From assembly GCF_001597725.1 (NCBI RefSeq), contig NZ_LUTR01000006.1, positions 1-64,000 on the forward strand: a DNA stretch of 64,000 nt. The letters run 5' to 3'. The notes below the pieces were generated by a model. The model searched no databases, was not told the DNA's origin, and saw nothing but the letters and a program-made list of their open reading frames with translations. This document shows positions 15,005-26,864 of this stretch, piece after piece. The number at the start of each line of letters is the position of its first letter. Within the stretch, counting starts at the first letter, position 1. Source of the DNA: Neptuniibacter marinus. GTDB taxonomy: Bacteria > Pseudomonadota > Gammaproteobacteria > Pseudomonadales > Balneatricaceae. A program made the position numbers and the translations under genes.

Positions 15005-15217
15005 ATGATCATTCCTTATGAGCAGCTTGAACCCGATACGCTCAATGCTTTAATTGAAGAGTTTGTTAGCCGTGATGGCACTGATTATGGTGATAATGAG
15101 ATATCCCTGTCAGCTAAAGTGGAGCAAGTTAGAGGTAAGTTGCGTTCAGGTGATGCCGTGATTTTGTTCAGCGAGAGTAAAGGCCTTTGTAATATAGTTC
15201 ATAAAGATATGTTATGA
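15005..15217 (+). CDS. yheU: YheU family protein (UPF0270)
   Basis: 70 residues matching the small YheU family ('MIIPYEQLEPDTLNALIEEF', 'REGTDYG'-like 'RDGTDYG', 'LSAKVEQVRGKLRSGDAVIL'). The family almost always starts MIIP, so I take ATG 15005 rather than TTG 14981. Function is unknown; in E. coli yheU sits near prkB. Possibly co-transcribed with the lipoprotein gene. Confidence 0.88.
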   Translation: MIIPYEQLEPDTLNALIEEFVSRDGTDYGDNEISLSAKVEQVRGKLRSGDAVILFSESKGLCNIVHKDML

Positions 15218-15274
15218 ACTGGGCCGGCCTGTAATAGTTTTTTCTGCTGAGCCTAATCAAAAAGAGGTCGTCAA

Positions 15275-15949
15275 ATGGATCAGCTTGAGCAAACTATTAG
15301 CCTTATTGCACTGACAATGGGGGTTGGCTGGGCAAGTGGTATTAATCTTTATGCAACCATATTTATGTTGGGCATGCTCAATAATATGGGGCATATCGCA
15401 TTGCCTGAAGAGCTACAAGTTGTTTCTGATCCGTTAGTTTTAATGGCTGCGGGTTTTATGTATTTTGTCGAGTTTTTTGCCGATAAGATTCCTGGCGTTG
15501 ATACGGGTTGGGATGGGCTACATACCTTTATCCGAATACCTGCGGGGGCTGTACTAGCAGCGGGTGCTGTAGGTGATATGTCTGTACCTGTCGAATTAGC
15601 AGCAGCCCTTGTCGGTGGGACGTTAGCGGCGGGAAGCCATGCCGCTAAGGCGGGAAGTCGTGTTTTGATAAATACCTCTCCCGAACCTGTAACTAATTGG
15701 ACTGCGTCTATAAGTGAAGATTTATTAGTGCTGGGTGGTTTATGGGCAGCACTTAATCATCCTATTTTGTTCTTGTTAGGGTTGGTCGTATTTGTCATCT
15801 TATTGATTTGGTTGTTGCCAAAACTTTGGCGAGGTATCAAAAAAGTATTCCGCTTTATAGCAGGGTTGTTTGGCGGTGGTAAAGATAAGGAGCAACCGCC
15901 TTTAACGTCCTTTCCGACTAAACCCAGCGCTCCAAATGAGCTCCGCTGA
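15275..15949 (+). CDS. DUF4126 membrane protein
   Basis: 224 residues with about six hydrophobic helices and the DUF4126 pattern 'GVGWASGINLYATIFMLG' near the N-terminus, 'DKIPGVDTGWDGLHTFIRIPAGA' in the middle and a basic/Pro-rich C-terminal tail. Family function is unknown; an inner membrane location is predicted. The ATG follows a good 'aaagaggtcgtc' binding site. Its last 32 nt overlap the 3' end of the convergent CBS gene. Confidence 0.85.
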   Translation: MDQLEQTISLIALTMGVGWASGINLYATIFMLGMLNNMGHIALPEELQVVSDPLVLMAAGFMYFVEFFADKIPGVDTGWDGLHTFIRIPAGAVLAAGAVGDMSVPVELAAALVGGTLAAGSHAAKAGSRVLINTSPEPVTNWTASISEDLLVLGGLWAALNHPILFLLGLVVFVILLIWLLPKLWRGIKKVFRFIAGLFGGGKDKEQPPLTSFPTKPSAPNELR

Positions 15950-16559
15950 CCAGGAGCCTTAATAAATCTGTGCGGCAAACAATGCCCACTATCTCATCGT
16001 TATTATTTACAACAGGAATAGAGTTTATTTCGTTGTCGATAAAGTTAATGGCAACACTTTGAACTAAGGTTTCAGGTGTTGCAGCGATCAGTTGTTTAGA
16101 ATAAATGTCACTAATAAGAGTGAGCGAATCGGTTCCCGCCTCGATTAAATCTGTCTTCGATATTAAGCCTAATGGCCGTTTATCCTCTTCGGCAACGACT
16201 AAGTGGCTAATCTCTAAGCTGATCATCCTTTTCCATGCGGTACTGACGGTTACATTGGGAGATATTGTATGTACTGGGGATACCATAATTGTTGATACGG
16301 TAAGCTGAGCACTTTCGTTCTGGGGTTCAGCTTCTTCAGCATTAGCTGTATATGCAAGGGTGGCTGGATCTTTGTTTTGATTGGGTTTTCCGGGGCCGGG
16401 GATAATAAACTTTTCACCATCGGAGTGTAGCCGATCTTCCTTGTCTGCAGTTCGATGTATATGGCGGCTTTTCGATAGAGAGTCGACACCTTGTTTAGGA
16501 AAGAGGGCTTCCTTTGGTGTTTGTATGCGATAGCCGTGGTCGTATACATAAAGTGTCAT
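15918..16559 (-). CDS. CBS-domain protein
   Basis: About 213 residues from ATG 16559 ('MTLYVYDHGYRIQTP'), chosen because 'gtggagcgg' lies just upstream. The N-terminal 95 residues are a polar, probably disordered segment. The C-terminal 120 residues hold a tandem CBS pair ('VSTIMVSPVHTISPNVTV', 'LGLISKTDL' and 'NSIPVVNNNDEIVGIVCRTDLL'). CBS pairs bind adenosyl ligands and usually regulate attached or partner proteins; no effector domain is seen here. Downstream of mnmC on the same strand. Confidence 0.85.
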   Translation of the reverse strand: MTLYVYDHGYRIQTPKEALFPKQGVDSLSKSRHIHRTADKEDRLHSDGEKFIIPGPGKPNQNKDPATLAYTANAEEAEPQNESAQLTVSTIMVSPVHTISPNVTVSTAWKRMISLEISHLVVAEEDKRPLGLISKTDLIEAGTDSLTLISDIYSKQLIAATPETLVQSVAINFIDNEINSIPVVNNNDEIVGIVCRTDLLRLLVSGAHLERWV

Positions 16560-16632
16560 AACCGCTCCACATCTGTGTTTGTTCAAATACTAACCGATCT
16601 GTGCTTTTTAGCTTAACATACATGCTCTTTAC

Positions 16633-18585
16633 TTATATCGCCCGTCTTATCAAGTTCTTGATAATAAACCGCGCTGGGTTCACTGCATCTATTAGAGTCT
16701 TGGGGAGAGGTAAAGGTTCATTACAGATCATAGACGCTAATAGTTCAGCTGAGATCGGACAAGTAATTAGCCCTTTTGAGCCATGGCCGGTATTTAAGTA
16801 TAGATTAGGGTGATGGTTAGCAGTGCAGCCGTCAAAACGCCAATTTTTATCTTTTCTCAGACGACCGAAGGTTTCAACAAAATCGCTATAGATTGGCGCT
16901 GGACCAACAACGGGCATGTAGTCTGGTGTGCTACAGCGAAAGGCTGTTCTTCCTGTGAGCAGCTCATTTTTACCGATAAGCGCGTTATGAAATTCTGGTA
17001 GAGCATCCTTCAGTTTTTCTAGATTCCTATTATGGTCGTATTGAGTAACGTCACGTTGTTTGCCCTTCAGATCGAATGTAGCGCCAAAGCAATATTTTCC
17101 TCCCTGTGCTGGAGAGATATAGCCTTCGCCACAAACAACCGTCCTTAGTTGCGGTAAATCTGCACTATCTTCAGTAATTGATACTTGTCCGCGAATAGCT
17201 TTTAACGGCAGATGTTCAGTTTGTTTAAATTGATTAGCTAATTCCGCATTGCAGATAATTAAGTGAGAGCAATGTAAGTGCTTACTATTGTTGGTGGTTA
17301 GATTCCATAAGTGATCGACCTGTTCGATATTTGTTATATCGTGTTGCTCAATAGAGATATTAGGGTGGGCGGCTAATAGATGACAGAAGTCTACAGGTGA
17401 CACCCAGCCTGCTGTAGGAAAAAATAAACCGCTACTGGATACAACAGAACCACTAATCTCCGATAATTCGATGTCTGATTTATGTTGTACTAGGGAATCA
17501 GGATAATGGCCGTTATCAATTAATTCCTGTTGTCGTTTATTTTCGTTTTCTTTAGTCGCTAGTTGCGCTACGCCACACTGAGACCAAAAGGATTGCTCGG
17601 GGTCTTTCCGTTTAAGTAGATTAACCGTATGTAAAAAACCGGTTAGATGCAGTTCGCCTTGTTTCGTAGGGCTGACAGGTAGCTTGGCATAAAGCGCCCC
17701 TTGCCGATTACCCGATCCTGCTGTTGCTAAATGCTGCTCTTTCTCAATGAGTCTTACCTTAATCCCTCTCTGTGCAAGAGAGTAGGCAGAGGAGCAGCCA
17801 GAAAGCCCCCCGCCAATAATAGTAACTTCAGTCGGCTGTTCAGGTTTAGGGATTGAAAACCAAGGTTTTGTATCGACTTGAGGAGCGTTGTTTTTGATAA
17901 AAGTGCCTAAACACATTTCACGCTTTTTCCCAAATCCAGGTTGTTTTTTTACCTCAAAACCTACCGCTTTTAACCCTCTTCTGACAATGCCGGCGGAGGT
18001 GAAGGTTGAGAAGGTTGTGCCGGGTTTGCTTAAACGTGCAATTTCTCGAAAAAGTTCGGGGCTCCACATATCGGGGTTTTTCGATGGTGAAAACCCATCT
18101 AAATACCAGGCATCAATAGAGGCTTCGAGTTGTTTATAGCTATCTAAAGCATCTCCAAAAATCAGAGTTAATGTGATTCGTTCATCAGGAAAGGAAAGTC
18201 GATGGAAGCCTTGGCATGCTAAGGGGTATTGGTTTAATAGCTTTGATGATAAAGGTTCAAAGTCTTTCCATTGATGAAGGGCGCGTTTTAAATCGTTATG
18301 GCTTAGTGGTTGCTTTTCCACGGAGATAAAATGAAGTTGTTGTCCATTAGAGCTTTTATTCAACCATTGCTGCGCAGTAAGTAGAAAATTTAGCCCCGTT
18401 CCAAACCCTGTTTCAGCGATGGTGAGTAGCTTCTGCTTTGAGCTGATGCGTGCCGGTATTTGATTGGCATTGACGTAAACATACAAGCTATCTTCATGGC
18501 TTTGTTCTGTGTTGAAGTAGAAATCATCAAAGCCTGTTGAATAAGGGGTGTCGTTTTTCCAAAAGATGTCAGCGCAAGTAATCAC
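16633..18585 (-). CDS. mnmC: Bifunctional tRNA wobble-uridine modification enzyme MnmC
   Basis: 650 residues with both domains. The N-terminal SAM-dependent methyltransferase (MnmC2: 'IAETGFGTGLNFLL', 'DAWYLDGFSPSKNPDMWS') is followed by a C-terminal FAD-dependent oxidoreductase (MnmC1: dinucleotide-binding 'VTIIGGGLSGCSSAYSLAQRG'). It turns cmnm5(s2)U34 into mnm5(s2)U in tRNA. Length is normal for the full bifunctional protein. It reads away from the polysaccharide locus that begins 258 nt upstream. Confidence 0.95.
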   Translation of the reverse strand: MITCADIFWKNDTPYSTGFDDFYFNTEQSHEDSLYVYVNANQIPARISSKQKLLTIAETGFGTGLNFLLTAQQWLNKSSNGQQLHFISVEKQPLSHNDLKRALHQWKDFEPLSSKLLNQYPLACQGFHRLSFPDERITLTLIFGDALDSYKQLEASIDAWYLDGFSPSKNPDMWSPELFREIARLSKPGTTFSTFTSAGIVRRGLKAVGFEVKKQPGFGKKREMCLGTFIKNNAPQVDTKPWFSIPKPEQPTEVTIIGGGLSGCSSAYSLAQRGIKVRLIEKEQHLATAGSGNRQGALYAKLPVSPTKQGELHLTGFLHTVNLLKRKDPEQSFWSQCGVAQLATKENENKRQQELIDNGHYPDSLVQHKSDIELSEISGSVVSSSGLFFPTAGWVSPVDFCHLLAAHPNISIEQHDITNIEQVDHLWNLTTNNSKHLHCSHLIICNAELANQFKQTEHLPLKAIRGQVSITEDSADLPQLRTVVCGEGYISPAQGGKYCFGATFDLKGKQRDVTQYDHNRNLEKLKDALPEFHNALIGKNELLTGRTAFRCSTPDYMPVVGPAPIYSDFVETFGRLRKDKNWRFDGCTANHHPNLYLNTGHGSKGLITCPISAELLASMICNEPLPLPKTLIDAVNPARFIIKNLIRRAI

Positions 18586-18721
18586 AATCGTAAGTTTAGG
18601 CTATAGGTAGTTATTAGGTTTGGGTGGCTGAATATGCCGTATTTATACTGTAAGTCTAGAGGTTAGTAGGGCTATAAGCTACAATTTGCTCTCGGATAGT
18701 TACAGTGTGTTTTATGGGATT

Positions 18722-18752
18722 GAGATAATTTATTTTATTGGTTAATTATCTC
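18722..18752. repeat. 9-bp inverted repeat upstream of the polysaccharide locus
   Basis: gagataatt (18722-18730) and aattatctc (18744-18752) form a perfect inverted repeat around a 13-nt AT-rich loop, in the 258-nt mnmC/tviB divergent gap. It could be a regulator site. No JUMPstart/ops element is visible in this gap. Confidence 0.4.
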
Positions 18753-18843
18753 GTTACTTACCAAATAGACTGCGATTGAATTCTTTCCGTTTTAAGGTCG
18801 AATTGCAAAATTCCAAAATAATTCTTCTTACTGTAGGTCGATA

Positions 18844-21089
<2,246 letters not shown>

Positions 21090-21090
21090 C

Positions 21091-21672
21091 ATGACTTTTT
21101 ATCAGCATGATAGCGCTATTGTAGATGATGGAGCTCAAATAGGTGATGAGTCTCGTGTTTGGCACTTTGTACATGTCTGCGGGGGCGCCAAAATAGGCAA
21201 GGGAGTATCCCTAGGCCAAAATGTATTTGTGGGTAATAAAGTTACTATTGGTGATAAATGTAAGATACAAAATAATGTATCTGTCTACGATAATGTACAC
21301 CTTGAAGAAGGCGTATTTTGTGGCCCTAGTATGGTTTTTACCAATGTTTATAATCCTCGTTCGTTAATTGAGCGCAAAGATGAGTATCGAGATACGTTGG
21401 TAAAAAAAGGGGCAACCTTAGGCGCTAATTGTACCATTGTGTGTGGGGTAATCATTGGTGAATTCGCATTTGTAGGCGCGGGTGCTGTGGTGAATAAAGA
21501 TGTACCGGCTTATGCGCTTATGGTGGGGGTGCCAGCGAAGCAAGTCGGTTGGATGAGCGAATATGGAGAACAGTTGGATTTACCTATATCAGGTCATGGT
21601 GAGGCTGTTTGTGCTCAAACTGGTGATAAATATCATTTAGATGGTATTGTCTTGCAGAAGGGTGCTAGGTAA
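21091..21672 (+). CDS. wbpD: UDP-GlcNAc3NA 3-N-acetyltransferase WbpD/WlbB
   Basis: 193 residues with left-handed beta-helix hexapeptide repeats ('[21 protein letters not shown]', '[20 protein letters not shown]'), the hallmark of WbpD/WlbB trimers. It acetylates the 3-amino group using acetyl-CoA. It begins 1 nt after wbpB and its TAATG stop/start overlaps wbpE. Confidence 0.9.
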   Translation: MTFYQHDSAIVDDGAQIGDESRVWHFVHVCGGAKIGKGVSLGQNVFVGNKVTIGDKCKIQNNVSVYDNVHLEEGVFCGPSMVFTNVYNPRSLIERKDEYRDTLVKKGATLGANCTIVCGVIIGEFAFVGAGAVVNKDVPAYALMVGVPAKQVGWMSEYGEQLDLPISGHGEAVCAQTGDKYHLDGIVLQKGAR

Positions 21673-22754
21673 TGGAGTTTATAGATCTTGCAGCCCAACA
21701 GGCTTTAATAAAAGAACAGATTGATTCTGCTATTCAAAGGGTTTTAGTACATGGTAAATATATTCTAGGACCCGAAGTTGGTGAGCTTGAAGAACGTTTA
21801 GCTGATTTTGTGGGGGTTAAACACTGTATTACCTGTGCTAATGGGACTGATGCATTGCAAATTGCTCAGATGGCGCTAGGAGTTAGGCCGGGAGATGAGG
21901 TGATAACGCCTGGGTTTACCTATATAGCAACAGCTGAAACAGTTGCTATATTAGGGGCTAAGCCTGTTTATGTTGATATAGATCCGCGTACTTATAACCT
22001 TGATCCTCAGAAATTAGAGCAAGCTATAACGGCCAAGACAAAAGCAATCATTCCCGTCTCGTTATATGGCCAGTGTGCAGATTTTGATGCCATTAATAGT
22101 ATTGCGAATAAATACAATATCCCTGTCATTGAAGATGGCGCTCAAAGCTTTGGTGCTACATATAAAGGCCGCAAATCAGGATGCTTATCAACAATAGCTA
22201 CAACCTCATTTTTCCCCAGTAAACCATTGGGTTGTTACGGTGATGGAGGAGCGATGTTTACTGATGATGATGAGCTTGCCATTGTGTTAAGGCAGATTGC
22301 TCGTCATGGCCAAGACCGCCGCTATCATCATGTTAGAGTTGGAATGAATAGTCGTTTAGATACAATTCAAGCGGCCATTTTGCTGCAAAAACTTGATATT
22401 TTTCCTGAAGAAATCAATTTAAGAAATAAGGCTGCGGATTGTTACAACCGATTACTAAAAGAGGCTGGAATAACGAATACGCCCTATATTGAACCATACA
22501 ATAAAAGTGTTTGGGCACAATATACAGTTAAAGTTGAGAAGCGAGAGGAACTCCAGAAGAACTTGCATTCTTTAGGAATTCCTACTGCAATTCATTATCC
22601 TATTCCCTTGAATAAGCAGCCTGCTGTTGCGGACGAAACCGTTAAGCTGCCTCATGGTGATCAGGTATCAAATGAAGTAATGAGCTTGCCAATGCACCCG
22701 TATTTAAGTTTTGAAAGTCAAGAACAAGTTATAAAGGCACTTGCTGCACTGTAA
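21672..22754 (+). CDS. wbpE: UDP-3-keto-GlcNAcA aminotransferase WbpE/WlbC
   Basis: 360-residue DegT/DnrJ/EryC1-family PLP enzyme ('TCANGTDALQIAQMALG', 'IEDGAQSFGATYKGRKSG', and the 'SFFPSKPLGCYGDGGA' segment with the Schiff-base Lys). It adds the amino group at C3 using glutamate before WbpD acetylation. It starts at the stop of wbpD. With wbpB and wbpD it gives UDP-GlcNAc3NAcA, later epimerised by WbpI (35902-36990). Confidence 0.9.
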   Translation: MEFIDLAAQQALIKEQIDSAIQRVLVHGKYILGPEVGELEERLADFVGVKHCITCANGTDALQIAQMALGVRPGDEVITPGFTYIATAETVAILGAKPVYVDIDPRTYNLDPQKLEQAITAKTKAIIPVSLYGQCADFDAINSIANKYNIPVIEDGAQSFGATYKGRKSGCLSTIATTSFFPSKPLGCYGDGGAMFTDDDELAIVLRQIARHGQDRRYHHVRVGMNSRLDTIQAAILLQKLDIFPEEINLRNKAADCYNRLLKEAGITNTPYIEPYNKSVWAQYTVKVEKREELQKNLHSLGIPTAIHYPIPLNKQPAVADETVKLPHGDQVSNEVMSLPMHPYLSFESQEQVIKALAAL

Positions 22755-22769
22755 ATAATTGGAGATGAA

Positions 22770-23738
22770 ATGAATAGTTTGACAAAAGCTAAAGTACTCG
22801 TAACAGGTGGTGCTGGATTTATAGGTAGTCATGTTGTTGGCGAATTGCTAAAAACCGATGTGGGTGAAGTTGTTATTTACGATAACTTAGCTCGAGGGGA
22901 GCAATCTTACGTTGAGGAATATTTGAAGGATAAACGTTGCTCTTTAGTCAAAGCAGATCTACGTGAAATAGATGTATTAAATCACTCAATGGTTGGTTGT
23001 GATTATGTTATTCATTTAGCTGCTATGTGGTTGTTGCATTGTAAAGATTTCCCAAGAACTGCTTTCGATGTAAATATTGAAGGTACATTCAATGTGCTTG
23101 AGGCATGTGTAAAGAATGATGTTAAGCGCCTTGTGTATTCATCATCTGCTTCAGTGTACGGTGATGCAGTTGAAGTCCCGATGACAGAAGATCATCCTTT
23201 TAATAACCGTAATTTCTATGGCGCTAGTAAAATTGCTTGTGAGTCAATGTGTAGAGCATTCTTTGACCGATATGGATTAGATTATGTTGGCCTTCGCTAT
23301 ATGAATGTTTATGGGCCTCATCAGGATCAGACTGCTGCATATACTGGTGTTGTACCAATAATGCTTAATAAAATTGATGCAAATGAGTCTCCAGTTATTA
23401 ATGGTGATGGTACTCAGGCATATGATTTTATTTATGTTGAAGATGTTGCAAGGTGTAATGTATTGGCATTACAGGCATCCTCAGCGGATGAATTTTACAA
23501 TGTTGGTTCTGGAGTTCAGACTAGTATTAAGGAGCTTTGTAACCTTATTTTAGAGCTCAAAGAATCAGATCTCACAGTGAGTTATAACCCTTATAGTGAG
23601 GATGATGCGAGGCGTATGGTGCAAAATCGTATAGGTTGCCCAAAGAAGGCTGACTCAGAACTTGGTTTCAAATACACCTATAGTTTGAAAGAAGGATTAC
23701 TGAAATTAATTCAATGGCGTGAAGAAAACAATGGGTGA
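22770..23738 (+). CDS. NAD-dependent sugar epimerase/dehydratase (extended SDR)
   Basis: 322 residues with 'VLVTGGAGFIGSHVV' and active-site 'YGASK' plus a Ser-rich 'VYSSSASVYG' strand, all features of extended SDR enzymes such as GalE. Its exact substrate cannot be read. The end overlaps the following aminotransferase gene, and the AsnB-type gene overlaps that one in turn, so the three form a tightly coupled unit that probably builds or modifies one sugar. Confidence 0.8.
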   Translation: MNSLTKAKVLVTGGAGFIGSHVVGELLKTDVGEVVIYDNLARGEQSYVEEYLKDKRCSLVKADLREIDVLNHSMVGCDYVIHLAAMWLLHCKDFPRTAFDVNIEGTFNVLEACVKNDVKRLVYSSSASVYGDAVEVPMTEDHPFNNRNFYGASKIACESMCRAFFDRYGLDYVGLRYMNVYGPHQDQTAAYTGVVPIMLNKIDANESPVINGDGTQAYDFIYVEDVARCNVLALQASSADEFYNVGSGVQTSIKELCNLILELKESDLTVSYNPYSEDDARRMVQNRIGCPKKADSELGFKYTYSLKEGLLKLIQWREENNG

Positions 23739-24918
23739 TATTAAAAGCCATATGGATATTCCAATAGCACGAACTAATTTGCTGGATAATGAAATTCAAA
23801 GTGTATTAGAACCATTAAAGAATGGCTGGTTAGTTCAGGGCCCCAAAACAAAAGAGTTTGAAGATAAGTGGTCTGTTTTTACCGGTGCGAAGCATTCGAT
23901 TGCGGTAACCTCATGTACAACTGGTCTTCACCTCTCCCTAGCAGCATCAGGCTTCGGTCCGGGCGATGAGGCAATTGTTCCTGCATTTACTTGGATAGCT
24001 ACTGCTAATATTGTTGAGCATTTAGGTGGGAAAGTGGTTTTCTGTGATATTGATTCTGAAACATTCAATATCGATCTATCGAAAGTGGAAAGTTTGATTA
24101 CAGAAAATACTAAGGCAATTTTACCCGTGCACCTCTTTGGTCTAGCTGCTGATATGGATGCTGTAAATCAGATTGCAGAGAAAAACAATCTGTTTGTGGT
24201 TGAGGATGCCGCCTGTGGTTTCGGGAGTTATTACAATGGGAAACATGTCGGAACATTAGGGCATACAGGAGCTTTTAGTTTTCACCCCCGTAAGGCTATC
24301 ACAACAGGTGAAGGGGGGATGATTACAACCAACGATGATGAATTAGCAAGGAAAATTCGTCGTTTACGTGATCATGGTGCAGAAATGACTGACCTTCAGC
24401 GTCATTTGGGTGCAAGGCCTTATTTACTAGCAGATCACCCAGATGCTGGTTATAACCAAAGGATGACAGATATTCAGGGGGCTTTGGGGTCGGCGCAAAT
24501 GGATAGAGCGGATGACATCGTTGCAGAGCGTCAAAGATTAGCTGAACGATATGATAGTGCATTTGCTGATTTAGAATGGTTAAAGGTGCCAGTGCATATG
24601 GACGGCTATGTTCATGGTTACCAAAGCTACCCATGCATATTTTGTCCTAAGGTTCTTACGGTAGATAATGCTGGACATATTAATAAGATGCGTAATGAAT
24701 GGATGGATTGTTTGCAAAAAGTTGGTATATCAACAAGGCCTGCTACTCATGCGGTGCATATGCTGACGTTCTATAGAGAAAAATATGGTCTAGCCAAAAC
24801 TGATTTTCCTAATGCATTCATTGCGAATGATTGTAGCATTTCCTTGCCTTTATTTCATGGAATGACTGATGAAGAACAGGATTATGTTATACAGCATGTA
24901 AGGGAAAGCTTTCAGTAA
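23731..24918 (+). CDS. DegT/DnrJ/EryC1 family sugar aminotransferase
   Basis: About 395 residues. PLP-binding elements include 'AVTSCTTGLHLSLAASG', 'VEDAACGFGSYYNGKHVG' and 'FSFHPRKAITTGEGGM', with the Schiff-base Lys. I chose ATG 23731, which overlaps the previous stop; ATG 23752 ('MDIPIARTN') is also possible. Family members transfer an amino group to keto-sugar nucleotides at C3 or C4. A C4 aminotransferase acting on the WbpM product is one option, but this is inference. Confidence 0.8.
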   Translation: MGDIKSHMDIPIARTNLLDNEIQSVLEPLKNGWLVQGPKTKEFEDKWSVFTGAKHSIAVTSCTTGLHLSLAASGFGPGDEAIVPAFTWIATANIVEHLGGKVVFCDIDSETFNIDLSKVESLITENTKAILPVHLFGLAADMDAVNQIAEKNNLFVVEDAACGFGSYYNGKHVGTLGHTGAFSFHPRKAITTGEGGMITTNDDELARKIRRLRDHGAEMTDLQRHLGARPYLLADHPDAGYNQRMTDIQGALGSAQMDRADDIVAERQRLAERYDSAFADLEWLKVPVHMDGYVHGYQSYPCIFCPKVLTVDNAGHINKMRNEWMDCLQKVGISTRPATHAVHMLTFYREKYGLAKTDFPNAFIANDCSISLPLFHGMTDEEQDYVIQHVRESFQ

Positions 24919-26795
24919 TGTGTGGGGTTGCCGGTATTGTTAATTTGACACAGGACGCTGTGTCTCCTGTGGTCCTTAAAAAAATGACCGACGCTATTGC
25001 TCACCGCGGGCCTGATGGTGAAGGACAATGGATTGAGAACAACGTAGGATTAGGTCATCGCAGGTTAGCTATATTAGATTTGAGCCCTTCCGGTCATCAG
25101 CCTATGGCGTCTCAGAATCAGAGATATGTTCTGAGTTATAATGGAGAAGTTTATAATTTTCGTGAGTTAAGAGCGGAATTAGAATCACTCGGCTACCAGT
25201 TTCGTTCTCAAACGGATAGTGAGGTTGTATTAAACGCTCTTGCTGAATGGGGTGTTTCAGCGTTAAGTCGGTTTAACGGTATGTTTGGTTTGGCTCTATG
25301 GGATAGACAAGAGAAAACTATGTTGCTAGCTCGAGATAGGTATGGTGTTAAGCCTCTATATTACTCGATGCAAGGTAATAAACTGTTATTTGGCTCAGAG
25401 CAAAAAGCAATACTAGCAATCCCAAGCTTCAAGCGAGAAGTAGATAAAGAGGCTTTGCTCGAGTACTTTACTTTTCAAAATATTTTTACAGATAAAACGC
25501 TTGTTGATGGAGTCAAAATTCTATCTGCCGGACATTATGCTATTCTTGATCTGAAGAAAATTAAACCGGTTCTTAACATTACCCAATATTGGGATTTTGA
25601 CTTTAAAGAACCCACTACTAAGTCTGATGATGAAGAATATCGTCAAGAATTAGATCGATTATTCAAACAAGCAGTCAATCGACAACTAGTGACAGATGTG
25701 GAATTAGGCTGTTACCTTAGTGGTGGAATGGATTCAGGGTCCATTACTGCTGTTGCGTCTCAGTCATACCCATATATGAAAACTTTTACCTGCGGCTTTG
25801 ATTTAAATTCTGCCTCAGGATTGGAGTTGGCATATGATGAACGTGCTAAAGCAGAATACATGTCTTACTTTTTTAAGACTGAACACTATGAAATGGTATT
25901 GAAATCCGGTGATATGGAAAGGGCTTTGCCTTCATTGACGTATCACTTGGAAGAACCTCGTGTTGGGCAAAGTTATCCAAATTACTATGCAGCAAAATTG
26001 GCCTCAAAGTTTGGAAAGGTAGTGTTATCGGGAACCGGTGGCGATGAACTGTTTGGGGGGTATCCGTGGCGATATTATCGAGCGGTGGTTAATGATGACT
26101 TTGATCATTATATAGATAAGTATTACCAGTTTTGGCAAAGGCTTATACCTAATAGTCAAATCAAGGAAGTATTTGCGCCTATATGGGATGATGTAAAGCA
26201 TGTTTGGACTCGAGATATCTTTAAAGATGTTTTCAAACATCATGCAGAAAAATTATATACACCAGAGGACTACATTAATCATTCACTTTACTTCGAAGCG
26301 AAAACTTTTCTTCATGGATTGCTTGTGGTCGAAGATAAGCTGAGTATGGCGCATAGTCTTGAGAGCAGAGTTCCTTTTCTCGATAATGATCTTGTAAATT
26401 TTGCCATGCAATGTCCGGTTCACCTAAAATTGAATAACCTGTCTGATGTTGTTCGAATTAATGAGAATGAGATTGGAAATAAAACGAATAAATATTATCA
26501 AAAAACAAAAGATGGCAAGCAGATATTACGGGATAGTATGAGACAATATATCCCTGATGATATTTCTAAAGCTGAAAAACAAGGGTTTTCAGCACCGGAT
26601 GCAAGTTGGTTTAAAGGTGAAAGTATTGATTATGTTAAAGATAAGTTACTGAATAAAAATGCAAGAATATATGATTATATGGATCCACAAGTTGCACAGT
26701 CGTTAATCAATGAACATATAAATGGTAAGGCAAACAGACGATTACTGATTTGGTCTTTGTTAAATGTAGAAGAGTGGTGTAATCAGTTTTTATAG
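24918..26795 (+). CDS. asnB: Asparagine synthase-type glutamine amidotransferase
   Basis: 625 residues: N-terminal class II glutaminase domain with catalytic Cys2 ('MCGVAGIV') and 'AHRGPDGEG', then an ATP-pyrophosphatase domain with 'LSGGMDSG'. In polysaccharide loci such proteins (for example WbpS-like) amidate uronic acid carboxyls rather than make asparagine, which would fit a ManNAc3NAcA-containing polymer. The start overlaps the aminotransferase stop (TAATG). True asparagine synthesis cannot be excluded. Confidence 0.85.
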   Translation: MCGVAGIVNLTQDAVSPVVLKKMTDAIAHRGPDGEGQWIENNVGLGHRRLAILDLSPSGHQPMASQNQRYVLSYNGEVYNFRELRAELESLGYQFRSQTDSEVVLNALAEWGVSALSRFNGMFGLALWDRQEKTMLLARDRYGVKPLYYSMQGNKLLFGSEQKAILAIPSFKREVDKEALLEYFTFQNIFTDKTLVDGVKILSAGHYAILDLKKIKPVLNITQYWDFDFKEPTTKSDDEEYRQELDRLFKQAVNRQLVTDVELGCYLSGGMDSGSITAVASQSYPYMKTFTCGFDLNSASGLELAYDERAKAEYMSYFFKTEHYEMVLKSGDMERALPSLTYHLEEPRVGQSYPNYYAAKLASKFGKVVLSGTGGDELFGGYPWRYYRAVVNDDFDHYIDKYYQFWQRLIPNSQIKEVFAPIWDDVKHVWTRDIFKDVFKHHAEKLYTPEDYINHSLYFEAKTFLHGLLVVEDKLSMAHSLESRVPFLDNDLVNFAMQCPVHLKLNNLSDVVRINENEIGNKTNKYYQKTKDGKQILRDSMRQYIPDDISKAEKQGFSAPDASWFKGESIDYVKDKLLNKNARIYDYMDPQVAQSLINEHINGKANRRLLIWSLLNVEEWCNQFL

Positions 26796-26864
26796 GCCCT
26801 TGGTGGTGAGTAGGGTTAGATGATCATATTGTGTGAATTATGAAGGTAATTAAGGGAGGATAAT

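Noticed and set aside
16601-17001. Plus-strand frames opposite the end of mnmC
   Set aside because: They lie entirely inside the conserved MnmC oxidoreductase domain on the other strand.
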